A stretch of 34,427 nucleotides of DNA. Origin: Alphaproteobacteria bacterium (GTDB lineage Bacteria; Pseudomonadota; Alphaproteobacteria; Sphingomonadales; Govanellaceae). Positions 1 through 8,362 of this stretch are shown here, one piece after another (position 1 is the stretch's first letter; the number at the start of each line of letters is the position of its first letter). A program made the position numbers and the translations under genes. The notes below the pieces were generated by a model. It saw nothing but the letters and a program-made list of their open reading frames with translations, had not been told where the DNA came from and searched no databases. The stretch lies in assembly GCA_003695065.1 (NCBI GenBank), contig RFJA01000030.1:1-34427 (forward strand), given 5' to 3'.

Positions 1-65
1 ACTGGGCATTATGATCGACCTGTGGTTCTAGGGTCCGGACCCCAGGGCCCAACCCACAATCACAT

Positions 66-93
66 AAAAAAGGCCGGCCCGGAAGGGCCGGCC
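66..93 (-). terminator. Rho-independent terminator of the first TonB receptor gene
   Basis: Seen: a perfect 9-bp GC stem (GGCCGGCCC / GGGCCGGCC, 72-80 and 85-93) with a 4-nt loop. Read on the minus strand it is followed at once by six T residues (66-71). It lies 25 bp beyond the stop codon of the minus-strand receptor gene, the classic intrinsic terminator arrangement. Confidence 0.9.
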
Positions 94-117
94 TCGTCGT
101 TTCAGGGAGGATTTCGC

Positions 118-2388
118 CTAGAAATTTACCGAAGCCCGCAGGCCAATGGTCCGGGGACGCACTGTCAGGTAAGACAGCGGGTCTTGCGAGGTGTTGATGG
201 CATCGACCTGAGCCAGCTTGTCCGTAAGGTTCTTCACATAAGCGGTCAACCGCCACCTGTCGGACTGAACGCTGGCCTGAACATCGACCAGAGTGTAGCT
301 GTCCAGATGGACATTGAACGGATCATTCGTGCGGAACAACGTATTTACATCATCCCGGTAGGTAATATCGCCCCTCACAGAGGCCTCCAGTGCATTGGCG
401 AGTGGCCAGCTGTACTGGACGCTGCCGCCAAACTGCCATTTTGGAACGTTCGGTATTTTGTCGCCATCGAGGCCAAGCACCTCGCCCGAGGGGAAGTCTT
501 CAGTCAGCCGCGCATCCTGGTAAGACCCTCCGAAGAAGATGTCGAGCCCGTCAGTCGGCCGGGCCTGTATTTCCACCTCGATACCGTCGATCGACGCCTT
601 TCCGGCGTTCTGAACGAAGGGGAACGGCGAGGAGGGGGAAAAGTCACCGACCTGAATATCCTTCCAACGAATTGCATAGATCGCACCGTTGAAGGTTATC
701 CGGTTGTCAGCCAAACGGGTTTTCCATCCAAGTTCGTAGCTCCACAACTCGTCCGGCCCAAATCCTACTGGAACATCCACATTGCCGGGGTTGATCGCAT
801 TGTCGTTGGTGCCCCCAACACGAAAGCCCTGGGCTGCCGTGGCATACACTAGTACATCCTCGGTTGCCTGATAGGACGCATTGAACTTGAAGGTGGTCTT
901 GCTGTCATCCTGATTAACCGAGAATGCGGTATTATTGTTGGGCGGGAAGCCCACGAACGGTTTGGTCTGGATCGCATCGGAGGTGAGATCCGAGGTGAAG
1001 TAGCGAATACCGGCGACAAATGTTAGCCGCTCGGTCGCCTCAAAGGTGACCTCGCCAAAAAGCGCTTCCTGGTTGAGATCGTCCAGCTTCTGACGACCGA
1101 AAATCGCGGCATTGGGCGGCCCGTCGAGGAAAAAGTCCTTGCTGGTATCAAACGGTCCCAGCGGCAGACCATCGGCGCCGGTGGCCAGAACCTGAACTTC
1201 GAAATCCTTGTCCTCACGGCTCAAGAATCCGCCAACAACGAAGTTGAGCGGGCCATCGAAATCAGAGCTGAAGCGAATTTCGTTGGACCAGACGTCACGA
1301 CTTTGGGGTTCGAATGTCACCGCCGCGGCCGGAGCGCCAAAGAACAGCAGAATTGGTGTAGAATCGAACCGATACTCGATTTCGCGATCAAAATAGTTGG
1401 TAGTGGCAAGAAATGTTCCCCAACCCGTATCCCATTCAGCGACCAGGCTGTAGAGCTGCATTTCCTCATCCCAGTTATTTATGGTGAACTCCTGATTTTC
1501 GAGTTCGCCCACGGGCAGTGCACCGAATCCGAACGTGTTCAGATTGGCCTCGAAACCAGGCTGCAGCCTGTCAATGTTGATCCGCGAACTGCCGTCGACC
1601 TCCCGTTTCTGGTATAGTGCCATTGCGGTCACCGAGAACCCTTCAGTCAGTTCGAATTTGGTCATAAGGCGGCCGCCCGTCACCTCGTTGTCATTGATGT
1701 CGTCAAGCCCCAGCCGGACATTGTCGACCCAACCATCTTCGCGGGTTATCCAGGCCACGGCACGAATCGCCGCCTTGTCCTCTGCCACGGGCGCATTGAC
1801 CATGGCATTGGCCCGAAAGCCCTCACCCCCATGGCGAACCGTCATGGCTTCGACTTCGGCACGCGCGGCAAACGCGGAAGGATCGGGGTCATTGGGAATG
1901 AACCGCAATGTACCCGACATCGAGCTCGCGCCGAAAAGCGTGCCCTGCGGTCCCTTGAGCACCTCAATACGCTGCAGGTCATGAAGTTCAATGTCGGCTT
2001 GGCGTCCTCCACCATCCTGCTTGTTGCGTCCGGTGATTACCGCTTCGCCAAAATACACCCCGGTCGTCGCCGTCCCGCGCGAATTCACGCCGCGAATAAC
2101 GTACTTGCGGTCCCCGGGTCCCTGATCCTGAAAGGCAAGACCGGGAATTTTACCGGCAACATCGGTAAATTCCACCGCTCCGACACGGCTGATGAGATCC
2201 CCCGTCAGCGCCTGCACCGTAACCGGCACGTTCTGCAGCGCCTGGGCGCCGCGTTTGGTAGCAGTCACAACGATTTCCTCAAGGAACGGTGCCGCCTCCT
2301 GCTGGGCAGCGGCCACTTGCGGCGCGCATATCGCGGTCGTGACAAGAAACGCTCCGGCGAGCGAAGTATTGACAGATTTTCGTATCAT
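118..2388 (-). CDS. TonB-dependent outer membrane receptor
   Basis: A 756-residue TonB-dependent receptor, an outer-membrane beta-barrel that takes up scarce ligands using energy from TonB-ExbBD. Residues 1-28 are a signal peptide ending VAAA. A TonB-box-like EEIVVTATKR follows at about 37-46, then a plug domain with YVIRGVNSRG and the conserved VLKGPQGTLFGASSMSG segment, then a long barrel ending in Phe. I chose ATG 2388 over an upstream in-frame start at 2421 because GGAGAA sits just before it and the signal peptide then begins MIRKS. The ligand cannot be read from sequence: there is no siderophore, heme or cobalamin gene nearby. The style resembles the large sphingomonad-like receptor families often tied to carbon or hydrophobic substrates (inference). 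It is transcribed alone, with a long non-coding region upstream and a strong terminator downstream. Confidence 0.93.
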   Translation of the reverse strand: MIRKSVNTSLAGAFLVTTAICAPQVAAAQQEAAPFLEEIVVTATKRGAQALQNVPVTVQALTGDLISRVGAVEFTDVAGKIPGLAFQDQGPGDRKYVIRGVNSRGTATTGVYFGEAVITGRNKQDGGGRQADIELHDLQRIEVLKGPQGTLFGASSMSGTLRFIPNDPDPSAFAARAEVEAMTVRHGGEGFRANAMVNAPVAEDKAAIRAVAWITREDGWVDNVRLGLDDINDNEVTGGRLMTKFELTEGFSVTAMALYQKREVDGSSRINIDRLQPGFEANLNTFGFGALPVGELENQEFTINNWDEEMQLYSLVAEWDTGWGTFLATTNYFDREIEYRFDSTPILLFFGAPAAAVTFEPQSRDVWSNEIRFSSDFDGPLNFVVGGFLSREDKDFEVQVLATGADGLPLGPFDTSKDFFLDGPPNAAIFGRQKLDDLNQEALFGEVTFEATERLTFVAGIRYFTSDLTSDAIQTKPFVGFPPNNNTAFSVNQDDSKTTFKFNASYQATEDVLVYATAAQGFRVGGTNDNAINPGNVDVPVGFGPDELWSYELGWKTRLADNRITFNGAIYAIRWKDIQVGDFSPSSPFPFVQNAGKASIDGIEVEIQARPTDGLDIFFGGSYQDARLTEDFPSGEVLGLDGDKIPNVPKWQFGGSVQYSWPLANALEASVRGDITYRDDVNTLFRTNDPFNVHLDSYTLVDVQASVQSDRWRLTAYVKNLTDKLAQVDAINTSQDPLSYLTVRPRTIGLRASVNF

Positions 2389-2945
2389 ATGTGGTTCTCC
2401 CTGCAAGACATCGATTCTCAAAGAAAATTATCGTTCCTGTGGTTGGCGCATGTGGTTGCCCGCAATTTCTCTCCATTTGCCCCATTCAGTTGACGGTCCG
2501 GGGAAGGACTCTTGGCCGGCACACCTTGCTAGGCCAGCCGCCTTCCCGCGCCAGGCCAATTGCCGCCAAAACGGTCGCAGTCTGTGATCGAACGATCGGC
2601 TGGACTTGTGGCACCAGAGCCCCGGAACCGGTGGTCTGCAACGCTGCCTTTACGGTCACCCGCGCTCTGCACCCACACCTTCCAACAGACCGCAGCGCGA
2701 CTCGTAGCCCTTCTGCAGCGATTTGGGCCGGCTGTATTGCACTGCCCAGTCCAATTCGACTCTCTATTTGGCGATTACGTTTCCTCCAGAGGAATATGCA
2801 CATTGGTTTTTATATGAAAAAGGATATTTCTGGATACCGAGAATTGCAAGCATTTTCCTGCGGGCATGTTGAATCCTCTCTCCGCAGTGGCCAAAACGCT
2901 CCCGAATCGCGACGCGGCACCACATTGGTGCCGCGCCCCGAACGC
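2389..2945. other. Intergenic region upstream of the first TonB receptor
   Basis: No convincing gene in about 550 bp. Open frames on both strands have no ribosome site or recognisable protein. The right end holds the hairpin after the CDGSH-cupin gene. On the minus strand a GATAAT -10-like hexamer (2427-2432) lies about 40 bp before the receptor start but has no good -35. An AT-rich patch at 2795-2830 could hold a more distal promoter. I saw no cobalamin riboswitch or Fur-box consensus. Confidence 0.5.
2913..2935 (-). terminator. Strong hairpin after the CDGSH-cupin gene, likely terminator
   Basis: A perfect 10-bp inverted repeat (CGCGGCACCA / TGGTGCCGCG) with a 3-nt loop starts 10 bp past the stop codon of the minus-strand CDGSH-cupin gene. 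There is no immediate T run on the minus strand, so it would be a U-tract-less terminator or a 3'-end stabilising hairpin. Confidence 0.6.
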
Positions 2946-4004
2946 TCAGTAATTGATGCTCGGATTGTCGCCGGGATAGATCACCCCAACAACATCCATT
3001 CCTGCTTCGGCGGTTGCTTCCAGGGAGTGGAGCTGTTTGCGCGGCAGAAAGATCACATCTCCGCCCTTGACCGGGGCCTTGCGGGTCTCGGTCCACATCA
3101 TGCCCTCACCGGACAGGATGATCAGCGCTTCCTCATAGAGATGGCGATGGGGTTCGGCCTTCGACTTCGGAATATGACCAATGAACTGGGTCACCACGTC
3201 CGATCCGATGGATTTGTCCACCAGCATCTGAAAGTACCGCGCCGCCATCGCCTGGCGCCGGGCTGGATCAATCCCAACAACCCGACGGGGTATTGCCGCA
3301 TCAAATTTGTCGGGCATGGTTTCGCGCCATTCGGGCTCCCCAGCCGCGGGACAGGCAGATATAAACAGCCTGACCGGCGCATCGCCGGATGGTGTCACCT
3401 GGAAAGCCTCGCCCGGGCGCACGTAAACACCGTCGCCCGTGCCCGCTGAAATCTCCCTCCCCGATATGGTGACGGTACCCGTCCCCTGAGCGAGGAACAG
3501 GATCACATGGCGGTCGCCAAATCCCATGATGGGCGATGCGCCCGCATCGATTTCGCCATAAAACAGCGACTGATACCGGGCACCCTGGGCCTCCGAAATC
3601 ACTCTGCAATAGCGAAAGTTGCCTTTGGTCTTGTACTCGGCCTTGTCGAGGGAAAACACATAGCAACCACCATCCAGCATCGCAGTTGGCCCTTCCTGCG
3701 TCGGCACAACGGGGATCGCCCGATTCTCAGGGCTGTTGGGATCGTCCTCGGCATACCCGCCGGGCAGATTGTTGTGAGTCCCGTCGCAGAACGGCCGGTC
3801 CTTGGTATGCTTGCATCCACAGAACAGAACCTCCTCGCCCGCCTCGCGCGCCACATACTCGACCGGCTCGAAACCGGTTCCCTTGTGGGAGCCATCACAA
3901 AAGGGCTGACGCGTCGAGTGGCCGCAACTGCACCAATAGTAGCGCCGCCCCTGCTTCAATTCCTGATAATAGGGTTTGCGGTTGGCGATGACCGGCTCAC
4001 TCAT
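2946..4004 (-). CDS. Double-CDGSH iron-sulfur / bicupin fusion protein
   Basis: A 352-residue protein with two parts. Residues 25-40 and 62-77 are two complete CDGSH (mitoNEET-type) motifs, C-x-C-x2-(S/T)-x3-P-x-C-D-G-(S/T)-H, with predicted 2Fe-2S ligands C25, C27, C36, H40 and C62, C64, C73, H77. A bicupin follows. The first barrel (about 145-215) lacks an HxH metal motif. The second (about 265-340) has H286-x-H288-x3-E292 and a later H326, the usual cupin metal ligands. There is no signal peptide, so it should be cytoplasmic. Start ATG 4004 has GGAG six bases upstream; an extended open frame begins 60 bp earlier without support. It is divergent from a TetR gene with a palindrome between them, suggesting local repression. 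The combination suggests a metal oxygenase, isomerase or sensor with its own redox cofactors, but the substrate is unknown. Confidence 0.88.
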   Translation of the reverse strand: MSEPVIANRKPYYQELKQGRRYYWCSCGHSTRQPFCDGSHKGTGFEPVEYVAREAGEEVLFCGCKHTKDRPFCDGTHNNLPGGYAEDDPNSPENRAIPVVPTQEGPTAMLDGGCYVFSLDKAEYKTKGNFRYCRVISEAQGARYQSLFYGEIDAGASPIMGFGDRHVILFLAQGTGTVTISGREISAGTGDGVYVRPGEAFQVTPSGDAPVRLFISACPAAGEPEWRETMPDKFDAAIPRRVVGIDPARRQAMAARYFQMLVDKSIGSDVVTQFIGHIPKSKAEPHRHLYEEALIILSGEGMMWTETRKAPVKGGDVIFLPRKQLHSLEATAEAGMDVVGVIYPGDNPSINY

Positions 4005-4074
4005 GCCCGCCTCCAAACTTGCCTGTGTCGCGCAAAGAGGATACCCAGAACCGCAGCATAGCATAGCAAATCTT

Positions 4075-4090
4075 TAGGGCGTGCGCCCTA
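4075..4090. promoter_or_regulatory. Candidate TetR operator palindrome
   Basis: TAGGGCG-TG-CGCCCTA: perfect 7-bp arms around a 2-bp centre, lying between the divergent CDGSH-cupin and TetR genes and 13 bp before the TetR start codon. Size, symmetry and position fit an autoregulatory TetR-family operator. Binding by this TetR protein is inference. Confidence 0.6.
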
Positions 4091-4103
4091 GGATCCGAAG
4101 GTC

Positions 4104-4709
4104 ATGGCCACCGGCGAAACTCAAGCCCGCATTCTGGACACAGCCATCACCCTGTTCAACGAGAACGGCGTCAAGGCGATTTCCGTCAATCGCATCGCCG
4201 AAGCCGCCGGAGTCAGCCGTGGCAATCTTCACTATCACTTTCCCACCAAGGAAACGCTTGTCGCCGCCATATTCGATCGCATGGCCCGAGAAATGGAAGA
4301 AGCCGGCGCCCGGGATCTTGAAACACCCACACTGGCGCATCTGCGCATTATGTTCGAACGCTATGCGGGACAGGTATGGCAGTACCGCTTTCTGTTTCGG
4401 GAACTGACCGCACTGATCCTTCGCGACTCTGTACTGCGCCGGCGCTACCACGCCCACCGGCAACGAAGACTGGCGGAACTGGAACAGTTCTTCGAAGAAC
4501 TCATCAGCCACGGCCTGATGGCTCGGCCCGACCCGCCGGTCACCGTCAATGGCCTGGTTACCCTGAGCTGGATCGTCTGCGACAATTGGCTGGCCTTCCT
4601 GGAGGCTGGCGGAGAAGCGATTACCAGCCATCGGATCGACGACGGCTTCGCGTTGGTGCTCTCCCTCTTTCAGCCCCATCTGAAGACGGGTGACGACGGC
4701 CATTCGTGA
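4104..4709 (+). CDS. TetR/AcrR family transcriptional regulator
   Basis: A 201-residue repressor of the TetR family. The N-terminal DNA-binding domain is clear: ARILDTAITLFNENG, then a helix-turn-helix at about 27-46 (VNRIAEAAGVSRGNLHYHF) and the typical PTKETLVAAIFD linker. The remaining ~140 residues are a variable, all-helical ligand and dimerisation domain whose inducer cannot be predicted. The start ATG has GAAGG close by, and AGGA farther upstream inside the palindrome. The gene is divergent from the CDGSH-bicupin gene 99 bp away, so the expected role is repression of that gene and of itself through the palindrome at 4075-4090. Confidence 0.93.
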   Translation: MATGETQARILDTAITLFNENGVKAISVNRIAEAAGVSRGNLHYHFPTKETLVAAIFDRMAREMEEAGARDLETPTLAHLRIMFERYAGQVWQYRFLFRELTALILRDSVLRRRYHAHRQRRLAELEQFFEELISHGLMARPDPPVTVNGLVTLSWIVCDNWLAFLEAGGEAITSHRIDDGFALVLSLFQPHLKTGDDGHS

Positions 4710-5043
4710 CTCCCGTCCGCCCGCGACCATATTTGCCAGCAGGGTAATGGCGCACGGCACAACCGGCCGGCACAGGGGCGGACGACCCGGCAAAATCCGG
4801 ACAAATTGGGGATCGGCCTCTCGTTCGAGACCCCTGCGATGTGGCGGCGATACGCGAACGGGGCAGCCATGAGCGCCGCGCGCTGGACCCTGCACCCCCA
4901 ACAGGTGTTGAGACAATAGTCACCCTGTTCTGCACAATCAAAGCCCGTTGGCCGGTGTGCTGAAATACCGCATAAGTTGAAATGCCGCAAAAAAATGTCG
5001 AAACTTTTCGGACTTGGAGCTAGGCTGTGGGGCCAGGCCATTA
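4710..5043. other. Non-coding gap between TetR and MarR genes
   Basis: No gene supported. It contains a distant 8-bp inverted repeat (GTCCGCCC at 4715-4722, GGGCGGAC at 4776-4783) that could form a large hairpin after the TetR gene, and a pair of near-identical 12-mers at 4961-4989 just upstream of the MarR gene. A 280-codon minus-strand open frame reaching 4916 is the shadow of the TetR gene. Confidence 0.5.
4961..4989 (+). repeat. Pair of 12-bp direct repeats upstream of the MarR gene
   Basis: TGAAATACCGCA (4961-4972) and TGAAATGCCGCA (4978-4989) match at 11 of 12 positions and are offset by 17 bp. They lie 55-83 bp upstream of the MarR start, where a promoter is expected, and could be tandem activator sites. 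Chance occurrence is possible. Confidence 0.45.
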
Positions 5044-5556
5044 ATGGAACGCGGCTTCATGGACAAGACGAGCAAGGACATTAAGGCGCTACCGCCCATC
5101 GAAAACCGCGTCTCCTTTCTGATCCATCGCGTCAACGCACAACTTGCCCGGCTCTGCAATCCTTTCTTCGCCCGATACAAACTGGACCTGTTCAGTTCGC
5201 GCATTCTCGTGGCGTTGCTCGAAAAACGGGAAATGCGCGTCGGCGAGCTGGTGGACCTGATGGCGCTGCCCCAATCGACCATTTCGCACCAACTGCGCCG
5301 GCTTGAAACGCAGGGACTCATCGAACGCAACCGGCGCGCTGATGACAATCGTTCCGTCACCGTGAACCTGAGCAAGGATGGAGAACGAGTCGCCAGCGAA
5401 TGTAACGCACTGAGCGCGGTGATCTATGACGCTCTGGTGGACAAGATTCCTGCGACCGACCTTGACGTGCTCGAACGCCACCTGAGCGGCATGTACGCCC
5501 GCCTCAAGCAATTCGACCCCGCAGCCCTCGAATATCCCGACGATTCCCGGTCCTGA
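5044..5556 (+). CDS. MarR family transcriptional regulator
   Basis: A 170-residue winged-helix regulator of the MarR family. Visible: the helical N-terminus (ENRVSFLIHRVNAQLAR), a recognition helix at about 76-90 (LPQSTISHQLRRLE), and the wing R-x-D-D-x-R-S (98-104) before the beta hairpin (VTVNLSKDG), which matches the DxR wing signature of the family. The C-terminal helices form the dimer interface. I prefer ATG 5044 (AGG eight bases upstream); ATG 5059 is an alternative, and a TTG at 5014 is unlikely. The gene lies upstream of a TonB receptor gene on the same strand. A MarR-style palindrome at 5635-5658 sits between them, so it probably controls that receptor gene. Its ligand is unknown. 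Confidence 0.93.
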   Translation: MERGFMDKTSKDIKALPPIENRVSFLIHRVNAQLARLCNPFFARYKLDLFSSRILVALLEKREMRVGELVDLMALPQSTISHQLRRLETQGLIERNRRADDNRSVTVNLSKDGERVASECNALSAVIYDALVDKIPATDLDVLERHLSGMYARLKQFDPAALEYPDDSRS

Positions 5557-5634
5557 CACCGCCTGCCGAGCCCGGCATTACCCCCTGAACAGGACGCAAA
5601 AGGGTGACCAGCTCGATTCGCCCACCACCCCATA

Positions 5635-5658
5635 ATCTGTTGCTATCTGGCAACAGAT
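5635..5658. promoter_or_regulatory. MarR-type operator candidate
   Basis: ATCTGTTGC-N6-GCAACAGAT: a perfect 9-bp inverted repeat with a 6-bp spacer. The TTGC...GCAA core resembles known MarR operators. It lies 79 bp after the MarR stop and 34 bp before a possible -35 element. No T run follows on either strand, so it is a poor terminator. Confidence 0.6.
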
Positions 5659-5691
5659 CCGTCGTTAATTGACTCCGGTCGCAAATTTATA

Positions 5692-5720
5692 TTGCTTTCG
5701 ATATTATTAGTATTGATATT
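5692..5720 (+). promoter_or_regulatory. Possible sigma-70 promoter for the second TonB receptor
   Basis: TTGCTT (5692-5697), a 17-bp spacer and GATATT (5715-5720), in the most AT-rich stretch of this gap and immediately downstream of the MarR-type palindrome. Match to consensus is partial: three of six at -35 and four of six at -10. Confidence 0.35.
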
Positions 5721-6019
5721 AAACGTGCTGGGAGCGGCGGCTGTATCATGCCGTGCCGGTTGACAGATCCGGCCGTCGGGAGTGGCCGAAAGAAAAAGAA
5801 CATCGGACGCACGCCAAAAGGGGCGGGAGAGGCCCCAAGCGGCACAAGAAGAGAGGCAAGGGAAATGCAATGCCCAGACATGCCATGGCGGCACCAGCAT
5901 TCATGTGCCGCATGTGCTGACAGGTCCCTTTTCGATCGATCCACCAACTGTCCTGACAGTGGCTCAGCAGAGCGTACCACGCATCTGAACGCGCACTATA
6001 TGAACAGGGAGAATTTGCC

Positions 6020-8338
6020 ATGACACGGTCCAACACACTGCAACACCGCCTTGGGGCATCGATTCTTCGAAACGTTTCCGTTTCGGCGATCGTCGCCCCT
6101 CTCGCCATAACACCGGCGCTAGCCCAGACCGCGGCGCCGACAACCACCAGCGGCCGACTGATCGAAGAGGTCGTCGTCTATTCAACCAAGCGTGGCGTCG
6201 GCGAGTCCGCACAAGGCGTTCCCAATGCGATCACGGCCATCGGGCCAGGCAAGATCGAAAACACCTTCTCGGTGGACATCACCGAAATCGGACGGCTGGC
6301 GCCGAACGTGGAACTGCAGCCGGTCAGCACCTTCCCGGGGTTCGCCAACTTCACCATTCGCGGCATTGGCGTCAACAACAGCACGCGTTCCATCGACCCG
6401 GCGGTCAATGTGCTCATGGATGGCATGGTGTTTGGCTTCCAGGGCGCCACCATTCTCGAAACCTTCGACCTTGAGTCGGTAGAAATTCTGCGTGGCCCCC
6501 AGGGCATTCTGTTCGGGCGCAACACCACCGGTGGTGCGGTTTCCTTCCGCACCCGCCGTCCGACCGGAGAATTCGGGGTGCGCGGCAAGGTGACGGTCGG
6601 AAAGTACGACCGGTTCGATGCCAGCCTGAGCGTGGAGGGGCCTTTGGTTGAGGACAAGGTGGCAGCCAAGATCGCCATTCTGTCACGCAACCAGGACGGC
6701 TATTTCGAGGACAACAACGCCGGCACCTTCGTCCCGGCGCCATCGAACCCGTCGGGTCTGCAACCCCAGAACTCCACCGTGGACATCCCGGAAACCGAGT
6801 TCATCATGGTCAAGCCAACCATCGTGTTCACGCCCAGTCAGGATCTGGAGATCACGCTGCTCGGCCAATATCTGCGGTCACGCGGAGGGTCAGGCGCGGG
6901 CGGAGCCTTTATCCCCGAAGACGGCACGCTGACGCTGGCCCAGACCCAGTTCGGCTACTTCCCCGACGAGGACTTTTTCGAAGCCAACCACAACCTGCCG
7001 GGGCGCAACAAGACCGACCAATGGTACCTGATCGGCGAAGTCAACTGGAACGTTGGCCCAGGCACCGTCACCTCAATCACGGCGTACCGTGACGTGCCCA
7101 CGTTCGATACCGATCTTGACGTTGACGAGACCCCGTTCACCCTGATCCATTTCCCCAACAACGAGGAGAGCAGCAACCAGTTCAGTCAGGAACTGCGGTA
7201 TGCGTCCACCGTTTCCGACAATTTCGACTTCGTGGCGGGGGCCTATTACTTCAACATGAAGATGCGGATCATCGAACGCCGCCAGTTGACCGGCGTTGCC
7301 GCCGGCCGGGCGCATGAGGATTTCCTGTTCCAGCAAGGCGACTTCACCCAGAGAACCGAAAGCATCGCCGGATTCATCCATGGCAACTACCACCTGAACG
7401 AAGCCTGGACCATCTCGGCGGGGGGGCGCTATACCCATGAAAAGAAGGAACTGGACCTGATCCCGATCACCACCTGCGCCGGCCCCGGATTCACGGGTTG
7501 CGCCACCACGGTGACACCGCTCGAGGAAAGCTGGAACAACTTCTCTCCGACCATCGGCGTCGACTACCAGCCGCATGACGACTTTCTGGCCTATGCCAAA
7601 TGGACCCGGGGTTTCCGAAGCGGCAACTACAACGGACGTACCGCCAATCCGGCAGCGGTTGGACCGGCCGACCCCGAAAAGGTCGATCAGATAGAGGTTG
7701 GCATGAAAGGTACGTTCCTGGAAGGCCGTCTGCGGGTCAACGCCGCGGCTTTCTGGTCGGATTTCAAGGATATCCAGCGGCCCTTCCAGCGGCCGTTCGG
7801 GGGCGGCCTGGTGCAGGACCTGGCAAACGCCGGTTCCGCCACGATCCTCGGTGCCGAGCTTGAGGTCACTGCGATCCCTCATCCGGATCTGGTGCTTGAA
7901 GCCAGTGGCGGCTGGACAGACGCCTCATTCGACGAGTTTCTGGGACTTGATGTTGACGGTGACGGCCAGATTACACCGGAAGACAACGCAGCCGCCAAAG
8001 AACTGAAATTCGACCGGGTGCCAGAGTTCAATTTCCACGTGGCTGGCACCTACACCTTCCCGATCAAGACCCTGGCTGGCGATCTGTTTTACAGGGTCGC
8101 CTACACCTGGAAGGACGAATTCTTCACGGACATTCGCAACGTGCCCAATCTGAAGCAGGATTCCTACGGCCTCCTCGATATGAGTCTGACCTACCAGACC
8201 GAAAACTGGCGCGTCGCGGTGTTTGGCAAGAATCTGACCAAGACCGAATATGCCGATGTCTACAGCCGGATCTTCAACTTCCAGGCGTTCGGCGGCACGC
8301 CGCGGACCTGGGGACTTGAGGTGTCATTCGAATACTGA
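6020..8338 (+). CDS. TonB-dependent outer membrane receptor
   Basis: A 772-residue TonB-dependent receptor. A signal peptide covers about residues 1-35 (ending PALA), a TonB-box-like EEVVVYSTKR lies at 49-58, and the plug contains FTIRGIGVNNS and VEILRGPQGILFGRNTTGG. The barrel ends in an aromatic residue (FEY), as needed for BAM insertion. AGGGAG lies about 9 bases before the ATG. It differs from the first receptor in the window, so the two probably handle different ligands. Upstream lie a MarR gene and a MarR-type palindrome; downstream, 86 bp away, a LuxR-type regulator reads in the same direction. The ligand is not predictable. It has no adjacent inner membrane transporter, so transport beyond the periplasm must be encoded elsewhere. 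Confidence 0.94.
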   Translation: MTRSNTLQHRLGASILRNVSVSAIVAPLAITPALAQTAAPTTTSGRLIEEVVVYSTKRGVGESAQGVPNAITAIGPGKIENTFSVDITEIGRLAPNVELQPVSTFPGFANFTIRGIGVNNSTRSIDPAVNVLMDGMVFGFQGATILETFDLESVEILRGPQGILFGRNTTGGAVSFRTRRPTGEFGVRGKVTVGKYDRFDASLSVEGPLVEDKVAAKIAILSRNQDGYFEDNNAGTFVPAPSNPSGLQPQNSTVDIPETEFIMVKPTIVFTPSQDLEITLLGQYLRSRGGSGAGGAFIPEDGTLTLAQTQFGYFPDEDFFEANHNLPGRNKTDQWYLIGEVNWNVGPGTVTSITAYRDVPTFDTDLDVDETPFTLIHFPNNEESSNQFSQELRYASTVSDNFDFVAGAYYFNMKMRIIERRQLTGVAAGRAHEDFLFQQGDFTQRTESIAGFIHGNYHLNEAWTISAGGRYTHEKKELDLIPITTCAGPGFTGCATTVTPLEESWNNFSPTIGVDYQPHDDFLAYAKWTRGFRSGNYNGRTANPAAVGPADPEKVDQIEVGMKGTFLEGRLRVNAAAFWSDFKDIQRPFQRPFGGGLVQDLANAGSATILGAELEVTAIPHPDLVLEASGGWTDASFDEFLGLDVDGDGQITPEDNAAAKELKFDRVPEFNFHVAGTYTFPIKTLAGDLFYRVAYTWKDEFFTDIRNVPNLKQDSYGLLDMSLTYQTENWRVAVFGKNLTKTEYADVYSRIFNFQAFGGTPRTWGLEVSFEY

Positions 8339-8362
8339 TCGGCACCTCCTGTGAATAGGCAA

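Larger units (their letters stand above)
5557..6019. other. Regulatory region upstream of the second TonB receptor
   Basis: About 460 bp without a convincing gene. It holds the 24-bp palindrome at 5635-5658 and a possible sigma-70 promoter at 5692-5720. If that promoter is used, the receptor mRNA has a leader of about 290 nt. A 91-codon open frame (5748-6023) overlaps the receptor start, has low-complexity basic residues and no good ribosome site, so I do not call it. Confidence 0.5.

Noticed and set aside
2-31. Possible C-terminal end of a plus-strand gene (ending LWF, TAG at 29-31)
   Set aside because: Only nine codons are inside the window, too few to identify or to prove coding.
2515-2538. 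Sigma-54-like GGCACACCTTGCT on the plus strand
   Set aside because: Spacing between GG and GC is wrong for -24/-12, and no plus-strand gene follows.
2391-3449. 352-codon plus-strand open frame
   Set aside because: It runs across the intergenic hairpin and antisense to the CDGSH-cupin gene, with no ribosome site or protein-like motifs.
5635-5658. Palindrome after the MarR gene as an intrinsic terminator
   Set aside because: No T run follows on either strand, and the TTGC...GCAA core and position favour an operator.
7073-7882. 269-codon minus-strand open frame inside the second TonB receptor
   Set aside because: A shadow of the receptor gene, whose barrel sequence and C-terminal signature are clear.
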